A stretch of 64,000 nucleotides of DNA, from positions 1,038,501 to 1,102,500 of the forward strand of contig NZ_FXAK01000007.1 of NCBI RefSeq assembly GCF_900177515.1, in the 5' to 3' direction. Made by a program: the position numbers and the translations under genes. The stretch is from Azospirillum oryzae. GTDB taxonomy: Bacteria; Pseudomonadota; Alphaproteobacteria; Azospirillales; Azospirillaceae. Within the stretch, counting starts at the first letter, position 1, and the number at the start of each line of letters is the position of its first letter. Shown here piece after piece: positions 40,089 to 48,740 of this stretch. The notes beneath the pieces were generated by a model. The model did not search any database. It was not told where the DNA came from and saw nothing but the letters and a program-made list of their open reading frames with translations.

Positions 40089-40508
40089 ATGAAGACCCTG
40101 TATTCGACCAAGGTGACCGCGACCGGTGGCCGTGACGGCAAGGCCGTAAGCGAGGATGGACTGCTGTCGGTCGCGCTGGCCGCGCCGAAGGAGTTGGGCG
40201 GCCAGGGCGGCGCCACCAATCCGGAACAGCTGTTCGCCGCCGGCTATTCGGCCTGCTTCATCGGCGCCATCAAGTTCGTCGGCAACCGCGACAAGATCGC
40301 CGTTCCGGCCGATCTGACGGTGAACGCTACGGTCGGCATCGGCGCCCGCGACGATGGCGAGGGCTTTGGCCTGACCGTCGACTTCGTGGTCTCGCTGCCG
40401 GGCATGGACAAGGCCGCCGCCGAGGATCTGCTGGCCCGCGCCCACAAGGTCTGCCCCTACAGCCACGCCACCAAGGGCAACATCCCGGTCACCACGACCG
40501 TCGCCTGA
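40089..40508 (+). CDS. ohr: Organic hydroperoxide resistance protein Ohr
   Basis: Thiol peroxidase reducing organic peroxides, 139 aa, OsmC/Ohr fold. The two reactive cysteines are in SACFIGAIK (peroxidatic) and KVCPYSHATKGN (resolving), with the Arg/Glu network implied by family fold. The N-terminal MKTLYSTKVTATGGRDGKA is the Ohr signature. The ATG at 40089 has AAGGAG upstream; the longer frame is a shadow. A MarR-type regulator follows, and inverted repeats lie in both upstream regions, giving the standard ohr-ohrR regulation. Confidence 0.96.
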   Translation: MKTLYSTKVTATGGRDGKAVSEDGLLSVALAAPKELGGQGGATNPEQLFAAGYSACFIGAIKFVGNRDKIAVPADLTVNATVGIGARDDGEGFGLTVDFVVSLPGMDKAAAEDLLARAHKVCPYSHATKGNIPVTTTVA

Positions 40509-40598
40509 CGGTGAATTGAGGGCCGGACCTGAAGGCATCGCCTGAGGCGAATGGCCTTCGGCATTGCGCCGCCGGGCTGTTGCGCGCGATTGTGCAGG

Positions 40599-40607
40599 GC
40601 GCACGAT
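40599..40607 (+). promoter_or_regulatory. Second OhrR-like half-site before the regulator gene
   Basis: GCGCACGAT here repeats the element at 39948-39956; flanking GCGCGATTGTGC (40584-40595) supplies a partial dyad. Position 78 bp before ohrR suggests autoregulation. Confidence 0.4.
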
Positions 40608-40684
40608 CACGCGCGGCATCCCGGCGGCGCGCCGTCATTTTGAGCGTCGTCTTTTCCGCCTGGTCTCATCAGGGTTCACACATC

Positions 40685-41140
40685 ATGGCAGCCGACAAGG
40701 ACGACCCGCTTCTGCTCTCCAACCAGGCGTGCTTCGCGCTCTATTCGGCCAATCTGGCGATGAGCCGAGTCTATCGCCCGATGCTGGAGCAGCTTGGCCT
40801 GACCTATCCGCAGTATCTGATCATGCTGCTGCTGTGGGAGCAGGACGGACAGTCGATGAAGTTGCTGGGCGAGCGGCTGGGGTTGGACAGCGGCACGCTG
40901 ACCCCGCTGCTGAAGCGGATGGAAGGGCAGGGGCTTCTCACCCGCGCCCGCGATCCGCAGGACGAACGGCTGGTGCGAATCGGCCTGACCGCCGAGGGGG
41001 CGGCTCTGCGCGGCAAGGCCGAATGCCTGCCGACGCGGATCGCCGCCGCCGCCGGCGATTCGGCCGAGGAACTGATGTCGCTCCGCGATGCGCTGCTGCG
41101 GCTGCGCGACGACCTGAACCGCGCCGCCGATCAGGGCTGA
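40685..41140 (+). CDS. ohrR: MarR-family regulator OhrR
   Basis: 151 aa winged-helix repressor sensing organic peroxides. The redox-sensing Cys is in NQACFALYSAN near residue 15, the position of the conserved OhrR cysteine. The DNA-binding helices are QSMKLLGERLGLDSGTLTPLLKRME, and the wing includes RDPQDERLVRIGLT. The ATG at 40685 is chosen because the OhrR homology begins there; the upstream reading from 40580 crosses the operator. It is probably transcribed separately from ohr. Confidence 0.93.
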   Translation: MAADKDDPLLLSNQACFALYSANLAMSRVYRPMLEQLGLTYPQYLIMLLLWEQDGQSMKLLGERLGLDSGTLTPLLKRMEGQGLLTRARDPQDERLVRIGLTAEGAALRGKAECLPTRIAAAAGDSAEELMSLRDALLRLRDDLNRAADQG

Positions 41141-41242
41141 GCGGATCGGGGCTGAGCGAGCCGGTTCGCACGAAAGGGGCTGGAAATCCGCGGCGGGAGA
41201 GCCTCTTCTATTCGGCCGCTCTCCTGATCGAAGGTCCCCGCC

Positions 41243-41845
41243 GTGAGCCCTGCCTTGACTGACGACCGTCTCCGCATCCGCCCGGCCGATGCGGACGACG
41301 CCCCGGATCTGGCTCGGCTGATCGACATCGCCGGGGGCGGGGTCTACGAATTTCTGCTCGACGGGCTGATTCCGGGAATGACGGCGGCGGAGATGCTGAT
41401 GCCGGGATTGGCCGGGCGCAGCGGGTCGCTGTCGCACCGGCAGAGCGGGGTGGCGGAACTGGACGGGCAGGTGGTCGGCGTCGCCCACGGCTATCCCACC
41501 GACTGGATTCGGACGGAGGATTACAGCGGCCTGCCGCCCGACCGGGTCGCCCATATGGCCGAATTCACCGAGACGCTGGATTGGGGCAGCTATTTCCTGT
41601 CGGCGCTGGCGGTCGATCCGGAGCAGCGGCGGCAGGGCATCGCCGGGCGGCTGCTCGGCTGGTTCTATGAGCGGGCGCGGACCGGCGGCTTCGACCGCGT
41701 CACCCTGCATGTCTGGGCCGACAACGAGGCCGCCCGCCGTGTCTACGCCGGCGAGGGGTTCGAGGAGATCGGTCGCGCCGGCATCCCCTGGCACCCCCGC
41801 CTGCCGCACCAGGGCGGCAGCATCCTGATGCGGCGTTATTTGTGA
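41243..41845 (+). CDS. GNAT family N-acetyltransferase
   Basis: 200 aa acetyl-CoA-dependent transferase. The acetyl-CoA binding motif A is ALAVDPEQRRQGIAGRLLGW, with the Q/R-x-x-G-x-G/A loop, followed by NEAARRVYAGEGF (motif B). Start at GTG 41243. The substrate is unknown. Its 3' end overlaps by 10 bp the end of the convergent hydrolase gene. The N-terminal segment (DIAGGGVYEFLLDGLIPG) is seen in a subgroup of bacterial GNATs of unknown role. Confidence 0.88.
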   Translation: MSPALTDDRLRIRPADADDAPDLARLIDIAGGGVYEFLLDGLIPGMTAAEMLMPGLAGRSGSLSHRQSGVAELDGQVVGVAHGYPTDWIRTEDYSGLPPDRVAHMAEFTETLDWGSYFLSALAVDPEQRRQGIAGRLLGWFYERARTGGFDRVTLHVWADNEAARRVYAGEGFEEIGRAGIPWHPRLPHQGGSILMRRYL

Positions 41846-42816
41846 GCGGCGACCTGCGGCACCGCCTTTTCGGCTGACAGCTCGTCGATCCGGTGCACCA
41901 CAAGCTCCGGGTCGGCGTAATGCACCATGTGGCCGCTGTCCGGCACCCAATGAATGGTGCTGTCGGGCAGGACATGGTGGAGCCGGCCGCTCTGCTCCTC
42001 CTGCGAAACGACGCGGTCGTGATGGCCGGCGAAGATCGCCACCGGGACCGTCACCCCGGCATAGCGGTGCTGCAGCCGCTCGGCGGCGGGCACCATGGTG
42101 ACGCCGTCCTGGGCATTGGCGCGCAGCTGGCCCGGCCGGATCGTCAGGGCGGCGGGGAAGCTCTCCGTCAGGTGGTCCGGCACCGGCCGCGGCGAGAACA
42201 GCGTCTTCAGCATCGCCGGCATCATCGCCTTGGAGACCGGCGGCGACAGCGTGTAGCGCAGCAGGTCGCCCAGCACCGGCGTCGCCACCGGCGCCACCAG
42301 TGCCGAATCCACCCGCTTGGTCGGGAAGTAATAGCCGGCCATCAACACCAGGCCCTTCACGGTGTGCGGATGGTCCAGCGCCAGGGCCAGGGCGACGAGC
42401 GTGGCATAGGAGTGGCCGACCACCACGGCGTTTGCGATGTCCAGCGCGTCGAAGGCGCGGGCCAGCAGATCGGCCTGATCCTCCGGCGTCCAATCCCTGT
42501 CGCGGGGCCGGTCGCTGTGGCCCATGCCGGGGCGGTCGAAGGCGATCACCCGGTGATTGCGCGCCAGCCGCTGGAACAGCCCGCTCGCCAGCGAATCGCC
42601 GAGGGCGGAGACGTTGCCGTGCAGCAGCACGACCGGCGGGCCTTCGCCGGCCTCCATGTAATGCAGGCGGACGCCGTCGACGGTCAGGAAACGGCCTTCC
42701 GGCGGATAGCGGCGCTCGGCCGCGCGTGCCGCCAGCGTGTTGGCGATGGCCAGCCCGCCCAGCGCCAGCGCGGTGATGCCCAGGGTCTTGAGCATGGTGG
42801 AATGGCGGTCGGTCAT
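41836..42816 (-). CDS. Alpha/beta hydrolase with N-terminal membrane anchor
   Basis: 326 aa. A hydrophobic segment (TLGITALALGGLAIANTLAA) suggests a signal anchor. The hydrolase core has the oxyanion loop VVLLHGNVSALGDS, nucleophile elbow VVGHSYATLV (Ser), Asp in AGHHDRVVS and His in PDSGHMVHY. The start at 42816 has a GAGAGGA ribosome site; the upstream extension to 42921 does not. Similar to haloalkane dehalogenase/epoxide hydrolase-type enzymes in layout, but the substrate cannot be told from sequence. Confidence 0.88.
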   Translation of the reverse strand: MTDRHSTMLKTLGITALALGGLAIANTLAARAAERRYPPEGRFLTVDGVRLHYMEAGEGPPVVLLHGNVSALGDSLASGLFQRLARNHRVIAFDRPGMGHSDRPRDRDWTPEDQADLLARAFDALDIANAVVVGHSYATLVALALALDHPHTVKGLVLMAGYYFPTKRVDSALVAPVATPVLGDLLRYTLSPPVSKAMMPAMLKTLFSPRPVPDHLTESFPAALTIRPGQLRANAQDGVTMVPAAERLQHRYAGVTVPVAIFAGHHDRVVSQEEQSGRLHHVLPDSTIHWVPDSGHMVHYADPELVVHRIDELSAEKAVPQVAAHK

Positions 42817-42936
42817 GGCGGTCGTCCTCTCAAGGCTGGTGCTGCGTCGCAGCATCGTGAGGGGACAACCGAGCACCGGGGAAAGGGTTCCCGCGGGAGG
42901 GGGCGCCACCGCCGGCGCCACCCTCCCGCCATCCGG

Positions 42937-44190
42937 TCAGCGCTGAGACGGGAACAGGAAGCGCGCCTTCAGGGTGCCCTCGATGGCGCGCAGGTCGTTG
43001 ACGACCTCCAGCTCGTCGACATCGCCGTTGACGTCGACCACCACGTAACCCAGCTCCGGATCGGTCTGGAGATACTGGGCGGCGATGTTCAGGTCGCGGC
43101 CGGAGAACACCTCGTTCACCTTGCGCAGGATGCCCGGACGGTTCTCGTGGACGTGCAGGAAACGGGTGCAGCCGGCCTGAACCGGCAGCGCAACCTGCGG
43201 GAAGTTGACCGCGCCGACGGTGGAGCCGTTGTCCGAATATTCGAGCAGCTTCTGCGCCACCTCGGTGCCGATGTTGGCCTGGGCCTCCATCGTCGAGCCG
43301 CCGATGTGCGGGGTCAGGATGGCGGTCTTGATGCCGCGCAGCGCGCTCTGGAACTCGTCCTTGTCCGAGCCGGGCTCGACCGGGAAGACGTCGATGGCGG
43401 CGCCCAGCACGTGGCCGGAGTTCATCGCGGCGGCCAGCGCCTCGATGTCCACCACCTGCCCGCGGGCGGCGTTGATCAGGTGGCTGCCCTTCTTCATGGC
43501 GGCCAGTTCGCGCTCGCCGATCATGTTGCGGGTCTGCGGGGTGTCCGGCACATGCAGGGTCACCACGTCGGACACCGACAGCAGCTCCTCCAGCGAATCG
43601 CAGGCGCGCGCGTTGCCGAGGGCCAGCTTGCGCACGGTGTCGTAGAAGCGCACCTGCATGCCCATGGCTTCCGCCAGGATCGACACCTGCGTGCCGATGT
43701 GGCCGTAGCCGACGATGCCCAGCGTCTTGCCGCGGATCTCGTAGGAGTCCTTGGCCGACTTCATCCAGCCGCCGCCATGGACCAGTTGCGACTTCTCGAA
43801 GATGCCGCGCATCAGCATGATGATCTCGCCGATCACCAGCTCCGCCACCGACCGGGTGTTGGAATAGGGGGCGTTGAACACCGGCACGCCCTGGCGGCGC
43901 GCCGCCTTCAGGTCGACCTGGTTGGTGCCGATGCAGAAGCAGCCGACGGTGATCAGCTTGTTCGCCGCTTCCAGCACCTTGGCGGTCAGGTGGGTGCGCG
44001 AGCGGATGCCGAGGATGTGGACCGAACCGATGCGCTCCAGCAGTTCCGACTCGTCCAGCGCGCGCGGCAGCCGCTCGACGGAGGCATAGCCGCCGCGGGC
44101 CAGCTCTTCGATGGCGTTGTCGTGGACACCTTCCAGAAGGAGGATGTTGATCTTGTCCTTGGAGAGCGAGAGCTTGGTCACGGCCGGCAT
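42937..44190 (-). CDS. serA: D-3-phosphoglycerate dehydrogenase
   Basis: First enzyme of serine synthesis, 417 aa, the size of the E. coli type. It carries the NAD-binding GIVGYGHIGTQVSILAE, the catalytic Arg in NAARGQVVD, Glu in DVFPVEP and His in LTPHIGGST. A C-terminal ACT domain (HENRPGILRKVNEVF...) would give serine feedback control. The N-terminus LSLSKDKINILLLEGVH matches E. coli SerA, supporting the ATG at 44190; ATG 44220 is an alternative. No serB or serC is adjacent. Confidence 0.95.
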   Translation of the reverse strand: MPAVTKLSLSKDKINILLLEGVHDNAIEELARGGYASVERLPRALDESELLERIGSVHILGIRSRTHLTAKVLEAANKLITVGCFCIGTNQVDLKAARRQGVPVFNAPYSNTRSVAELVIGEIIMLMRGIFEKSQLVHGGGWMKSAKDSYEIRGKTLGIVGYGHIGTQVSILAEAMGMQVRFYDTVRKLALGNARACDSLEELLSVSDVVTLHVPDTPQTRNMIGERELAAMKKGSHLINAARGQVVDIEALAAAMNSGHVLGAAIDVFPVEPGSDKDEFQSALRGIKTAILTPHIGGSTMEAQANIGTEVAQKLLEYSDNGSTVGAVNFPQVALPVQAGCTRFLHVHENRPGILRKVNEVFSGRDLNIAAQYLQTDPELGYVVVDVNGDVDELEVVNDLRAIEGTLKARFLFPSQR

Positions 44191-44405
44191 CCGTATCTGG
44201 GCATCGGATCTGTTCCGCATGGCCCGCCCACCGGGATAGGGCGCGCACGGGCCTTCGGAAAAGTGAGCGCGCAAAATAATACCAAAGCCATCCCTTGTCA
44301 CCTGACCGATGTTGCGCCGCGGCGCGCGTTTCCGCATGCCGGATTGGCGCGGCACGCGGGTTGGGTGTATCAGTCTGACCGCTCTTCAAACCAAGAAGGC
44401 CTGTC

Positions 44406-44747
44406 ATGAGCGACGTGACGATCTATCACAATCCGCGCTGCAGCAAATCGCGCGAGACGCTGGAGCTTCTGCGGTCGCGCGGCGTCGAGCCGACGGTGAT
44501 CGAATATCTGAAGACCCCGCCGACCGTGGCGGAGCTGTCTGCCATCCTCGCCAAGCTGGGCAAGGGCCCGCGCGACATCACCCGCGCCAAGGAGGCGGCG
44601 GAGGCCGGCATCGCCAAGGACCTCGACGGCGAGGCGCTGATCGCCGCGCTGTCCGCCAATCCGGCGGTGATCGAACGCCCGATCGTGGTGAAGGGCGACC
44701 GCGCCCGGGTCGGCCGTCCGCCGGACTCGGTCCTCGACCTGTTCTGA
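44406..44747 (+). CDS. arsC: ArsC-family reductase (glutaredoxin-type arsenate reductase)
   Basis: 113 aa thioredoxin-fold protein. The catalytic Cys12 is in NPRCSKSRETL, as in R773 ArsC. Arg residues in GPRDIT and in RPIVVKGDRARVGRPP correspond to the oxyanion-binding arginines. It would reduce arsenate using glutathione/glutaredoxin. No arsR, arsB or acr3 gene is nearby, so a housekeeping or general ArsC/YffB-like role is possible. It is divergent from serA across a 215-bp gap and 36 bp before prmB. Confidence 0.88.
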   Translation: MSDVTIYHNPRCSKSRETLELLRSRGVEPTVIEYLKTPPTVAELSAILAKLGKGPRDITRAKEAAEAGIAKDLDGEALIAALSANPAVIERPIVVKGDRARVGRPPDSVLDLF

Positions 44748-44783
44748 CCCCTCATCCCCGCCCCTGACCGGAGCCAGCGCCCC

Positions 44784-45716
44784 GTGACCAGCAAGCACAC
44801 CGCCGCCGCAGCCTCCGCCGAGCTGTCGACCATCCGCGATTTCCTGCGCTACGGCGTCAGCCGCTTCAACGAGGCCGATCTGGATTACGGCCACGGCACC
44901 ACCACGGCCTTCGACGAGGCGGTGTTCCTGGTGCTGGAGACGCTGCACCTGCCGGTCGACCAGCTCGACCCCTATCTCGACTCCCGGCTGACCGCGGCGG
45001 AGCGCGAGGCGGTGGCCGGCATCCTCCATGCCCGCATCGACACCCGCAAGCCGGCGCCCTACCTGCTGAACAAGGCCTATATCCAGGGCATCCCCTTCTA
45101 TGTTGACGAGCGGGTGATCGTCCCGCGCTCCTACATCGGGGAGCTGCTGTTCTCCGACCTGTTCGGCGGTGACGACTTCACGCTGGTGGAGGACCCGACC
45201 GCGGTCGAGCGGGTGCTGGATCTCTGCACCGGCTCCGGCTGCCTCGCCATCCTGGCCGCCCGCATCTTCCCCGAAGCCCAGGTGGACGCCGTCGACCTGT
45301 CGCCCGACGCGCTGGAGGTGGCGAAGCGCAACGTCGCCGACAGCGGCTTCGAGGACCGCATCACCCTGCATCAGGGCGACCTGTTCGCCCCGCTGAAGAC
45401 GCGCAAGTATGACGTCATCATCACCAACCCGCCCTATGTCGACGCCGAATCGATGGACGCCCTGCCGCCGGAATTCCGCGCCGAGCCGGAGATGGCGCTG
45501 GCCGGCGGCGACGACGGGCTGGACATCGTCCGCCGCATCCTGAAGGAAGCGCCCAAGCACCTGACCCCGGAGGGCGGACTGCTGTGCGAGTTCGGCACCG
45601 GCCGCGAGATTCTGGAGGCGGAGTATCCGCACCTGGATTTCCTGTGGCTGCAGACCGCCAACAGCTTCGGCGAGGTGTTCTGGCTGACGCGGGAGCAGCT
45701 GAAGGCGGGGAAGTAG
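44784..45716 (+). CDS. prmB: 50S ribosomal protein L3 glutamine methyltransferase
   Basis: 310 aa SAM-dependent N5-glutamine methyltransferase of the HemK/PrmB family. Motif I is VLDLCTGSGCLAILAA, and the catalytic NPPYVDAE lies near residue 215. The N-terminal helical domain beginning LSTIRDFLRYGVSRFNEADL is characteristic of PrmB (L3 substrate) rather than PrmC (release factors). The start is a GTG at 44784. It shares a likely transcript with the arsC-like gene. Confidence 0.92.
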   Translation: MTSKHTAAAASAELSTIRDFLRYGVSRFNEADLDYGHGTTTAFDEAVFLVLETLHLPVDQLDPYLDSRLTAAEREAVAGILHARIDTRKPAPYLLNKAYIQGIPFYVDERVIVPRSYIGELLFSDLFGGDDFTLVEDPTAVERVLDLCTGSGCLAILAARIFPEAQVDAVDLSPDALEVAKRNVADSGFEDRITLHQGDLFAPLKTRKYDVIITNPPYVDAESMDALPPEFRAEPEMALAGGDDGLDIVRRILKEAPKHLTPEGGLLCEFGTGREILEAEYPHLDFLWLQTANSFGEVFWLTREQLKAGK

Positions 45717-45783
45717 GCGGGTGGGGCGCATCCGCCCTTCCATATCTCTTGTCGGCGAACGGTTTCCCGGTAACAGTGCTGGG

Positions 45784-46506
45784 ATGACCGTTCGCCTCCT
45801 GTTCCTTTCCCTGCTGGGTCTCCTTCTTTCGGCGATGCCGGCTGCGGCGCAGTCCAGCGGCTGCGGCGGCTTTCCGCCGACCAAGCTGACGCTCGACACC
45901 GTGCTGGCGCCGATCAAGCGTGACGACAGCCGGTCGATCGCCCAACTCACCCGGCTTCCGGGGCGGACGCCGGGGCCGGCCAGCACCGCCGACAGCCATG
46001 TTCTGGGGCTGACCCAGGCGCGTTACGGCGAGCAGTCGCAGGTGCAGGCGCTGTTCAAGTCGATGGGCGACGGCACCTATTGCGCATCCGCCAGCGCCCT
46101 GACCATCAGCTTCGGGTTTCAACAGCGCATCGTCCATGTCGCCAGCGAGATCCCGGCCGACTCCTGCCTGCATGGCGAGGTTCTGGCCCATGAGATGCGC
46201 CATGTCGCGGTGGACGAGGCGCTCCTGAACGAGATGATGCCGCAGATCCGCAACCGCCTGGAGCAGGTGATCGACGGGATGAAGCCGGTGCGCTCGCGCA
46301 GCCAGACCCAGGCGATGGCGGCGATCCGCCGGCCGCTCGAATCGGCGATGCGGCGGATCATGCAGGAGTTCGGCCGCGAGCGCGACCGCCGGCAGGCCCA
46401 GGTCGACACGGTCGAGGAATATGAACGGGTCAGCCGCGTGTGCAACGGCGAGGCCCGCAACTATCTGCCGAAGCCGGCCGCGCGGCGGGCGATGCGCCAC
46501 GGCTGA
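45784..46506 (+). CDS. Secreted protein with HExxH motif
   Basis: 240 aa. A signal peptide (LLFLSLLGLLLSAMPAAAQ) is followed by a mature domain with two Cys (SGCGGFP and DGTYCAS; a third in DSCLHGE). HEMRH at residues 136-140 is a typical zinc metalloprotease signature, with acidic residues downstream. The C-terminal part is helical and Arg-rich. The start at 45784 is preferred because the signal peptide begins there. It could be a periplasmic zinc protease or an inactive relative; no named family is certain. Confidence 0.75.
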   Translation: MTVRLLFLSLLGLLLSAMPAAAQSSGCGGFPPTKLTLDTVLAPIKRDDSRSIAQLTRLPGRTPGPASTADSHVLGLTQARYGEQSQVQALFKSMGDGTYCASASALTISFGFQQRIVHVASEIPADSCLHGEVLAHEMRHVAVDEALLNEMMPQIRNRLEQVIDGMKPVRSRSQTQAMAAIRRPLESAMRRIMQEFGRERDRRQAQVDTVEEYERVSRVCNGEARNYLPKPAARRAMRHG

Positions 46507-46512
46507 GGCCGG

Positions 46513-46857
46513 TCAGCGCTTGTGCCGCCGCCGGTCGGTGGCATGGCCGTCGATGAACTCCGGCGGCTTGCGGCGGACCCAACGGATGAAGGCGGCGATG
46601 TCCGGATGGCCGCGCAGCGCGTCGATCCCGTGATAATGGTCGCGCAACTGCTGTTCGGTCAGCACCGCGTGAATCTTTGCATGACAGATGCGGTGCATCG
46701 TCACCGTTTCCCGGCCGCCATAGGTGCGCGGGATCAGGTGATGCTCGTTCAGGCTGGCCCCCGGCACCATCGGCCGGCCGCAGAGCGGGCAGGCGGGGCC
46801 GTCGGGCTCGGCGGCCGGCGGAGGCTTGTGGGAAAACGGATGATCCGGAAGGCGCAT
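46513..46857 (-). CDS. HNH endonuclease-like protein
   Basis: 114 aa. The ACPLCGRPM zinc knuckle and the motif NEHHLIPRTYGGRETVTMHR, followed by CHAKIHAVLT, make a full HNH beta-beta-alpha-metal site. The C-terminus is Arg/Lys-rich. The start ATG at 46857 lies just before the Pro-rich segment; longer frames are shadows. Small stand-alone HNH proteins of this kind are widespread in alphaproteobacterial chromosomes; the biological role is unclear. It is convergent with the upstream gene, 6 bp apart. Confidence 0.85.
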   Translation of the reverse strand: MRLPDHPFSHKPPPAAEPDGPACPLCGRPMVPGASLNEHHLIPRTYGGRETVTMHRICHAKIHAVLTEQQLRDHYHGIDALRGHPDIAAFIRWVRRKPPEFIDGHATDRRRHKR

Positions 46858-46916
46858 GTCTTTTGGAACCGCTGAACGCTGCCCATGTTGGCAATCTAGG
46901 AGAGGCCATAATCGAT

Positions 46917-47141
46917 ATGGTCCGCAACCTCCGGGAGGCCACTGTGAACGATCCCAAATCACAGCCTCGTGACCAGAAAAGCGCCAACGAGAAGGCCGCC
47001 GACTGCACCCAGTACGGCCAGGCCGCCGGATCGCCCGGCGGGCGTGGCGGCACCAGCTGCTATGGCGGCATCCAGCGGGTCCAGCCGCGCACGGCGACCG
47101 CTGCGACGGTGTCCCCTGACAAGGGACCGAACTCCGAATAG
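46917..47141 (+). CDS. Small Gly/Lys-rich hypothetical protein
   Basis: 74 aa from ATG 46917, or 65 aa from the GTG at 46944, which has the better GGGAGG site. Two cysteines in ADCTQYG and TSCYGG; otherwise low complexity and hydrophilic. It is divergent from the HNH gene and ends directly at a strong terminator, which favours a real short transcript. Function unknown. Confidence 0.55.
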   Translation: MVRNLREATVNDPKSQPRDQKSANEKAADCTQYGQAAGSPGGRGGTSCYGGIQRVQPRTATAATVSPDKGPNSE

Positions 47142-47178
47142 AAAAAGGGGGAGCCGCGCGAACGGCTCCCCCTTTTTT
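47142..47178. terminator. Bidirectional rho-independent terminator
   Basis: Perfect 15-bp stem, AAAAAGGGGGAGCCG (47142-47156) with CGGCTCCCCCTTTTT (47163-47177), 6-nt loop. The A/T tracts at both ends let it stop both the small rightward gene and the leftward carA transcript. Confidence 0.93.
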
Positions 47179-47201
47179 CATGACCTGCCGGCGGATGGGC
47201 G

Positions 47202-48374
47202 TCAGGCCGCCTTCTTCTCGGCGATCAGCTGGACGAAGCGGTCGAACAGGTAATGGCTGTCCTGCGGGCCGGGCGAGGCTTCCGGGTGGTACTGCACCGA
47301 GAAGACCGGCTTGCCCTTCAGGCGGATGCCCTCGTTGGTGCCGTCGAACAGGCTGACATGGGTGACCTCGGCATCGGCCGGCAGAGTCTCCGGCACCACG
47401 ACGAAGCCGTGGTTCTGGCTGGTGATCTCCACCCGGCCGGAGGCGAGGTCCTTGACCGGATGGTTGGCGCCACGGTGGCCCAGCGGCATCTTGGTGGTCT
47501 TGGCGCCCAGCGCCAGCGACAGCATCTGGTGGCCCAGGCAGATGCCGAACATCGGCACGCCGGTGTCGAGCAGGCCCTTGATGGTCGGCACGGCATATTC
47601 GCCGGTGGCGGCGGGGTCGCCGGGGCCGTTGGACAGGAAGACGCCGTCCGGCTGGTGGCGCATCACGTCCTCGACCGAGGCGGTGGAGGGAACCACCGTC
47701 ACCTTGCAGCCGGCCGCGGCGAGGCAGCGCAGGATGTTGCGCTTGGCGCCGTAATCGATGGCGACGACATGGTACTGCGGCTTGTCCTGGGTGGCGTAGC
47801 CGCCGCCGATGGTCCAGCCGGCCTCGGTCCAGTCATAGGTCTGGCGGCAGGACACGTCCTTGGCCAGATCCATGCCCTCCAGACCCGGCCAGCCCTTGGC
47901 CTTGGCGATCAGCGCCTCGATGTCGAACTTGCCGTCCGGCGCATGGGCGACGACGCCGTTGGGCGCGCCCAGGTCGCGGATGCGGCGGGTCAGGCGGCGG
48001 GTGTCGACACCGGTCAGACCGACGAGGCCATAGCTCTTCAGCCAGTCGTCCAGGTGGCGGGTGGCGCGCCAGTTCGACGGGTCGGTGATGTCGGCGCGCA
48101 GGATCAGGCCGCGGGCGGCCGGGGTGATCGTCTCGATGTCTTCGGCGTTGGCGCCGGTGTTGCCGATGTGCGGGAAGGTGAAGGTGATGATCTGGCCGGC
48201 ATAGCTGGGATCGGTCAGGATCTCCTGATAGCCGGTCATGGAGGTGTTGAAGCACACCTCGCCCACCGAATCCCCCGTGGCGCCGATGCCTCGGCCGCGG
48301 AACACCGTGCCGTCGGCCAGGACCAGGACGCCGGTGTGAACCGCATTGTCGGAGGGGGGAGTGGCGAGAGTCAT
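47202..48374 (-). CDS. carA: Carbamoyl-phosphate synthase small subunit
   Basis: Glutaminase subunit feeding ammonia to CarB for pyrimidine and arginine synthesis; 390 aa, normal. The N-terminal CPSase_sm_chain domain begins TGVLVLADGTVFRGRGIG. The class I amidotransferase triad is the Cys in FGICLGHQ (near residue 279) and the His-x-Glu in YHPEASPGPQ. The start at 48374 (MTLATPPSD) fits the family N-terminus. carB is not in the window. The gene is transcribed leftward into the strong terminator. Confidence 0.96.
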   Translation of the reverse strand: MTLATPPSDNAVHTGVLVLADGTVFRGRGIGATGDSVGEVCFNTSMTGYQEILTDPSYAGQIITFTFPHIGNTGANAEDIETITPAARGLILRADITDPSNWRATRHLDDWLKSYGLVGLTGVDTRRLTRRIRDLGAPNGVVAHAPDGKFDIEALIAKAKGWPGLEGMDLAKDVSCRQTYDWTEAGWTIGGGYATQDKPQYHVVAIDYGAKRNILRCLAAAGCKVTVVPSTASVEDVMRHQPDGVFLSNGPGDPAATGEYAVPTIKGLLDTGVPMFGICLGHQMLSLALGAKTTKMPLGHRGANHPVKDLASGRVEITSQNHGFVVVPETLPADAEVTHVSLFDGTNEGIRLKGKPVFSVQYHPEASPGPQDSHYLFDRFVQLIAEKKAA

Positions 48375-48740
48375 TCCTGTGAACCTTCCCAAAAACCGCG
48401 GCCGGCGACGGATCGGGTAATCGGCGGAACGGCGACGGCCTAGCGTCCCGCCGGGCGCGCACACGCAACCGCTCGCACCCCATATCCGCCCTGGAGGGCA
48501 ACGACGTGGGATCGAGTGGGCTGATCGGGTGGGCCGGACATCCTATATGACGATTGGCTGCCGGATTTCCAGCAATAGCTTTGCAAGGCGGCCCTGATCC
48601 GCCGACAAGGTCGGAGGGTCCCGGGGCGCCCTTTCGCCGGATGGGGCTTTTGCCATGGAAATCGGCGGCCATTTTCGGAATAGTCGGCTGTCCGGCCGGA
48701 GCCTTTCGATCCCGGCCCGACGAACCAAGGAAGACAGGAT
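48375..48740. other. Divergent promoter region between carA and yqeY
   Basis: 366 bp without a gene I can support. It must contain the leftward carA promoter and the rightward yqeY promoter. A short AT-rich patch (TCCTATATGACG at about 48540-48552) is the only obvious promoter-like stretch. No clear riboswitch or repeat is seen. Confidence 0.5.

Noticed and set aside
41893-44409. 838-aa + strand ORF over the hydrolase and serA genes
   Set aside because: serA and the hydrolase on the other strand have full catalytic motifs; this frame has none.
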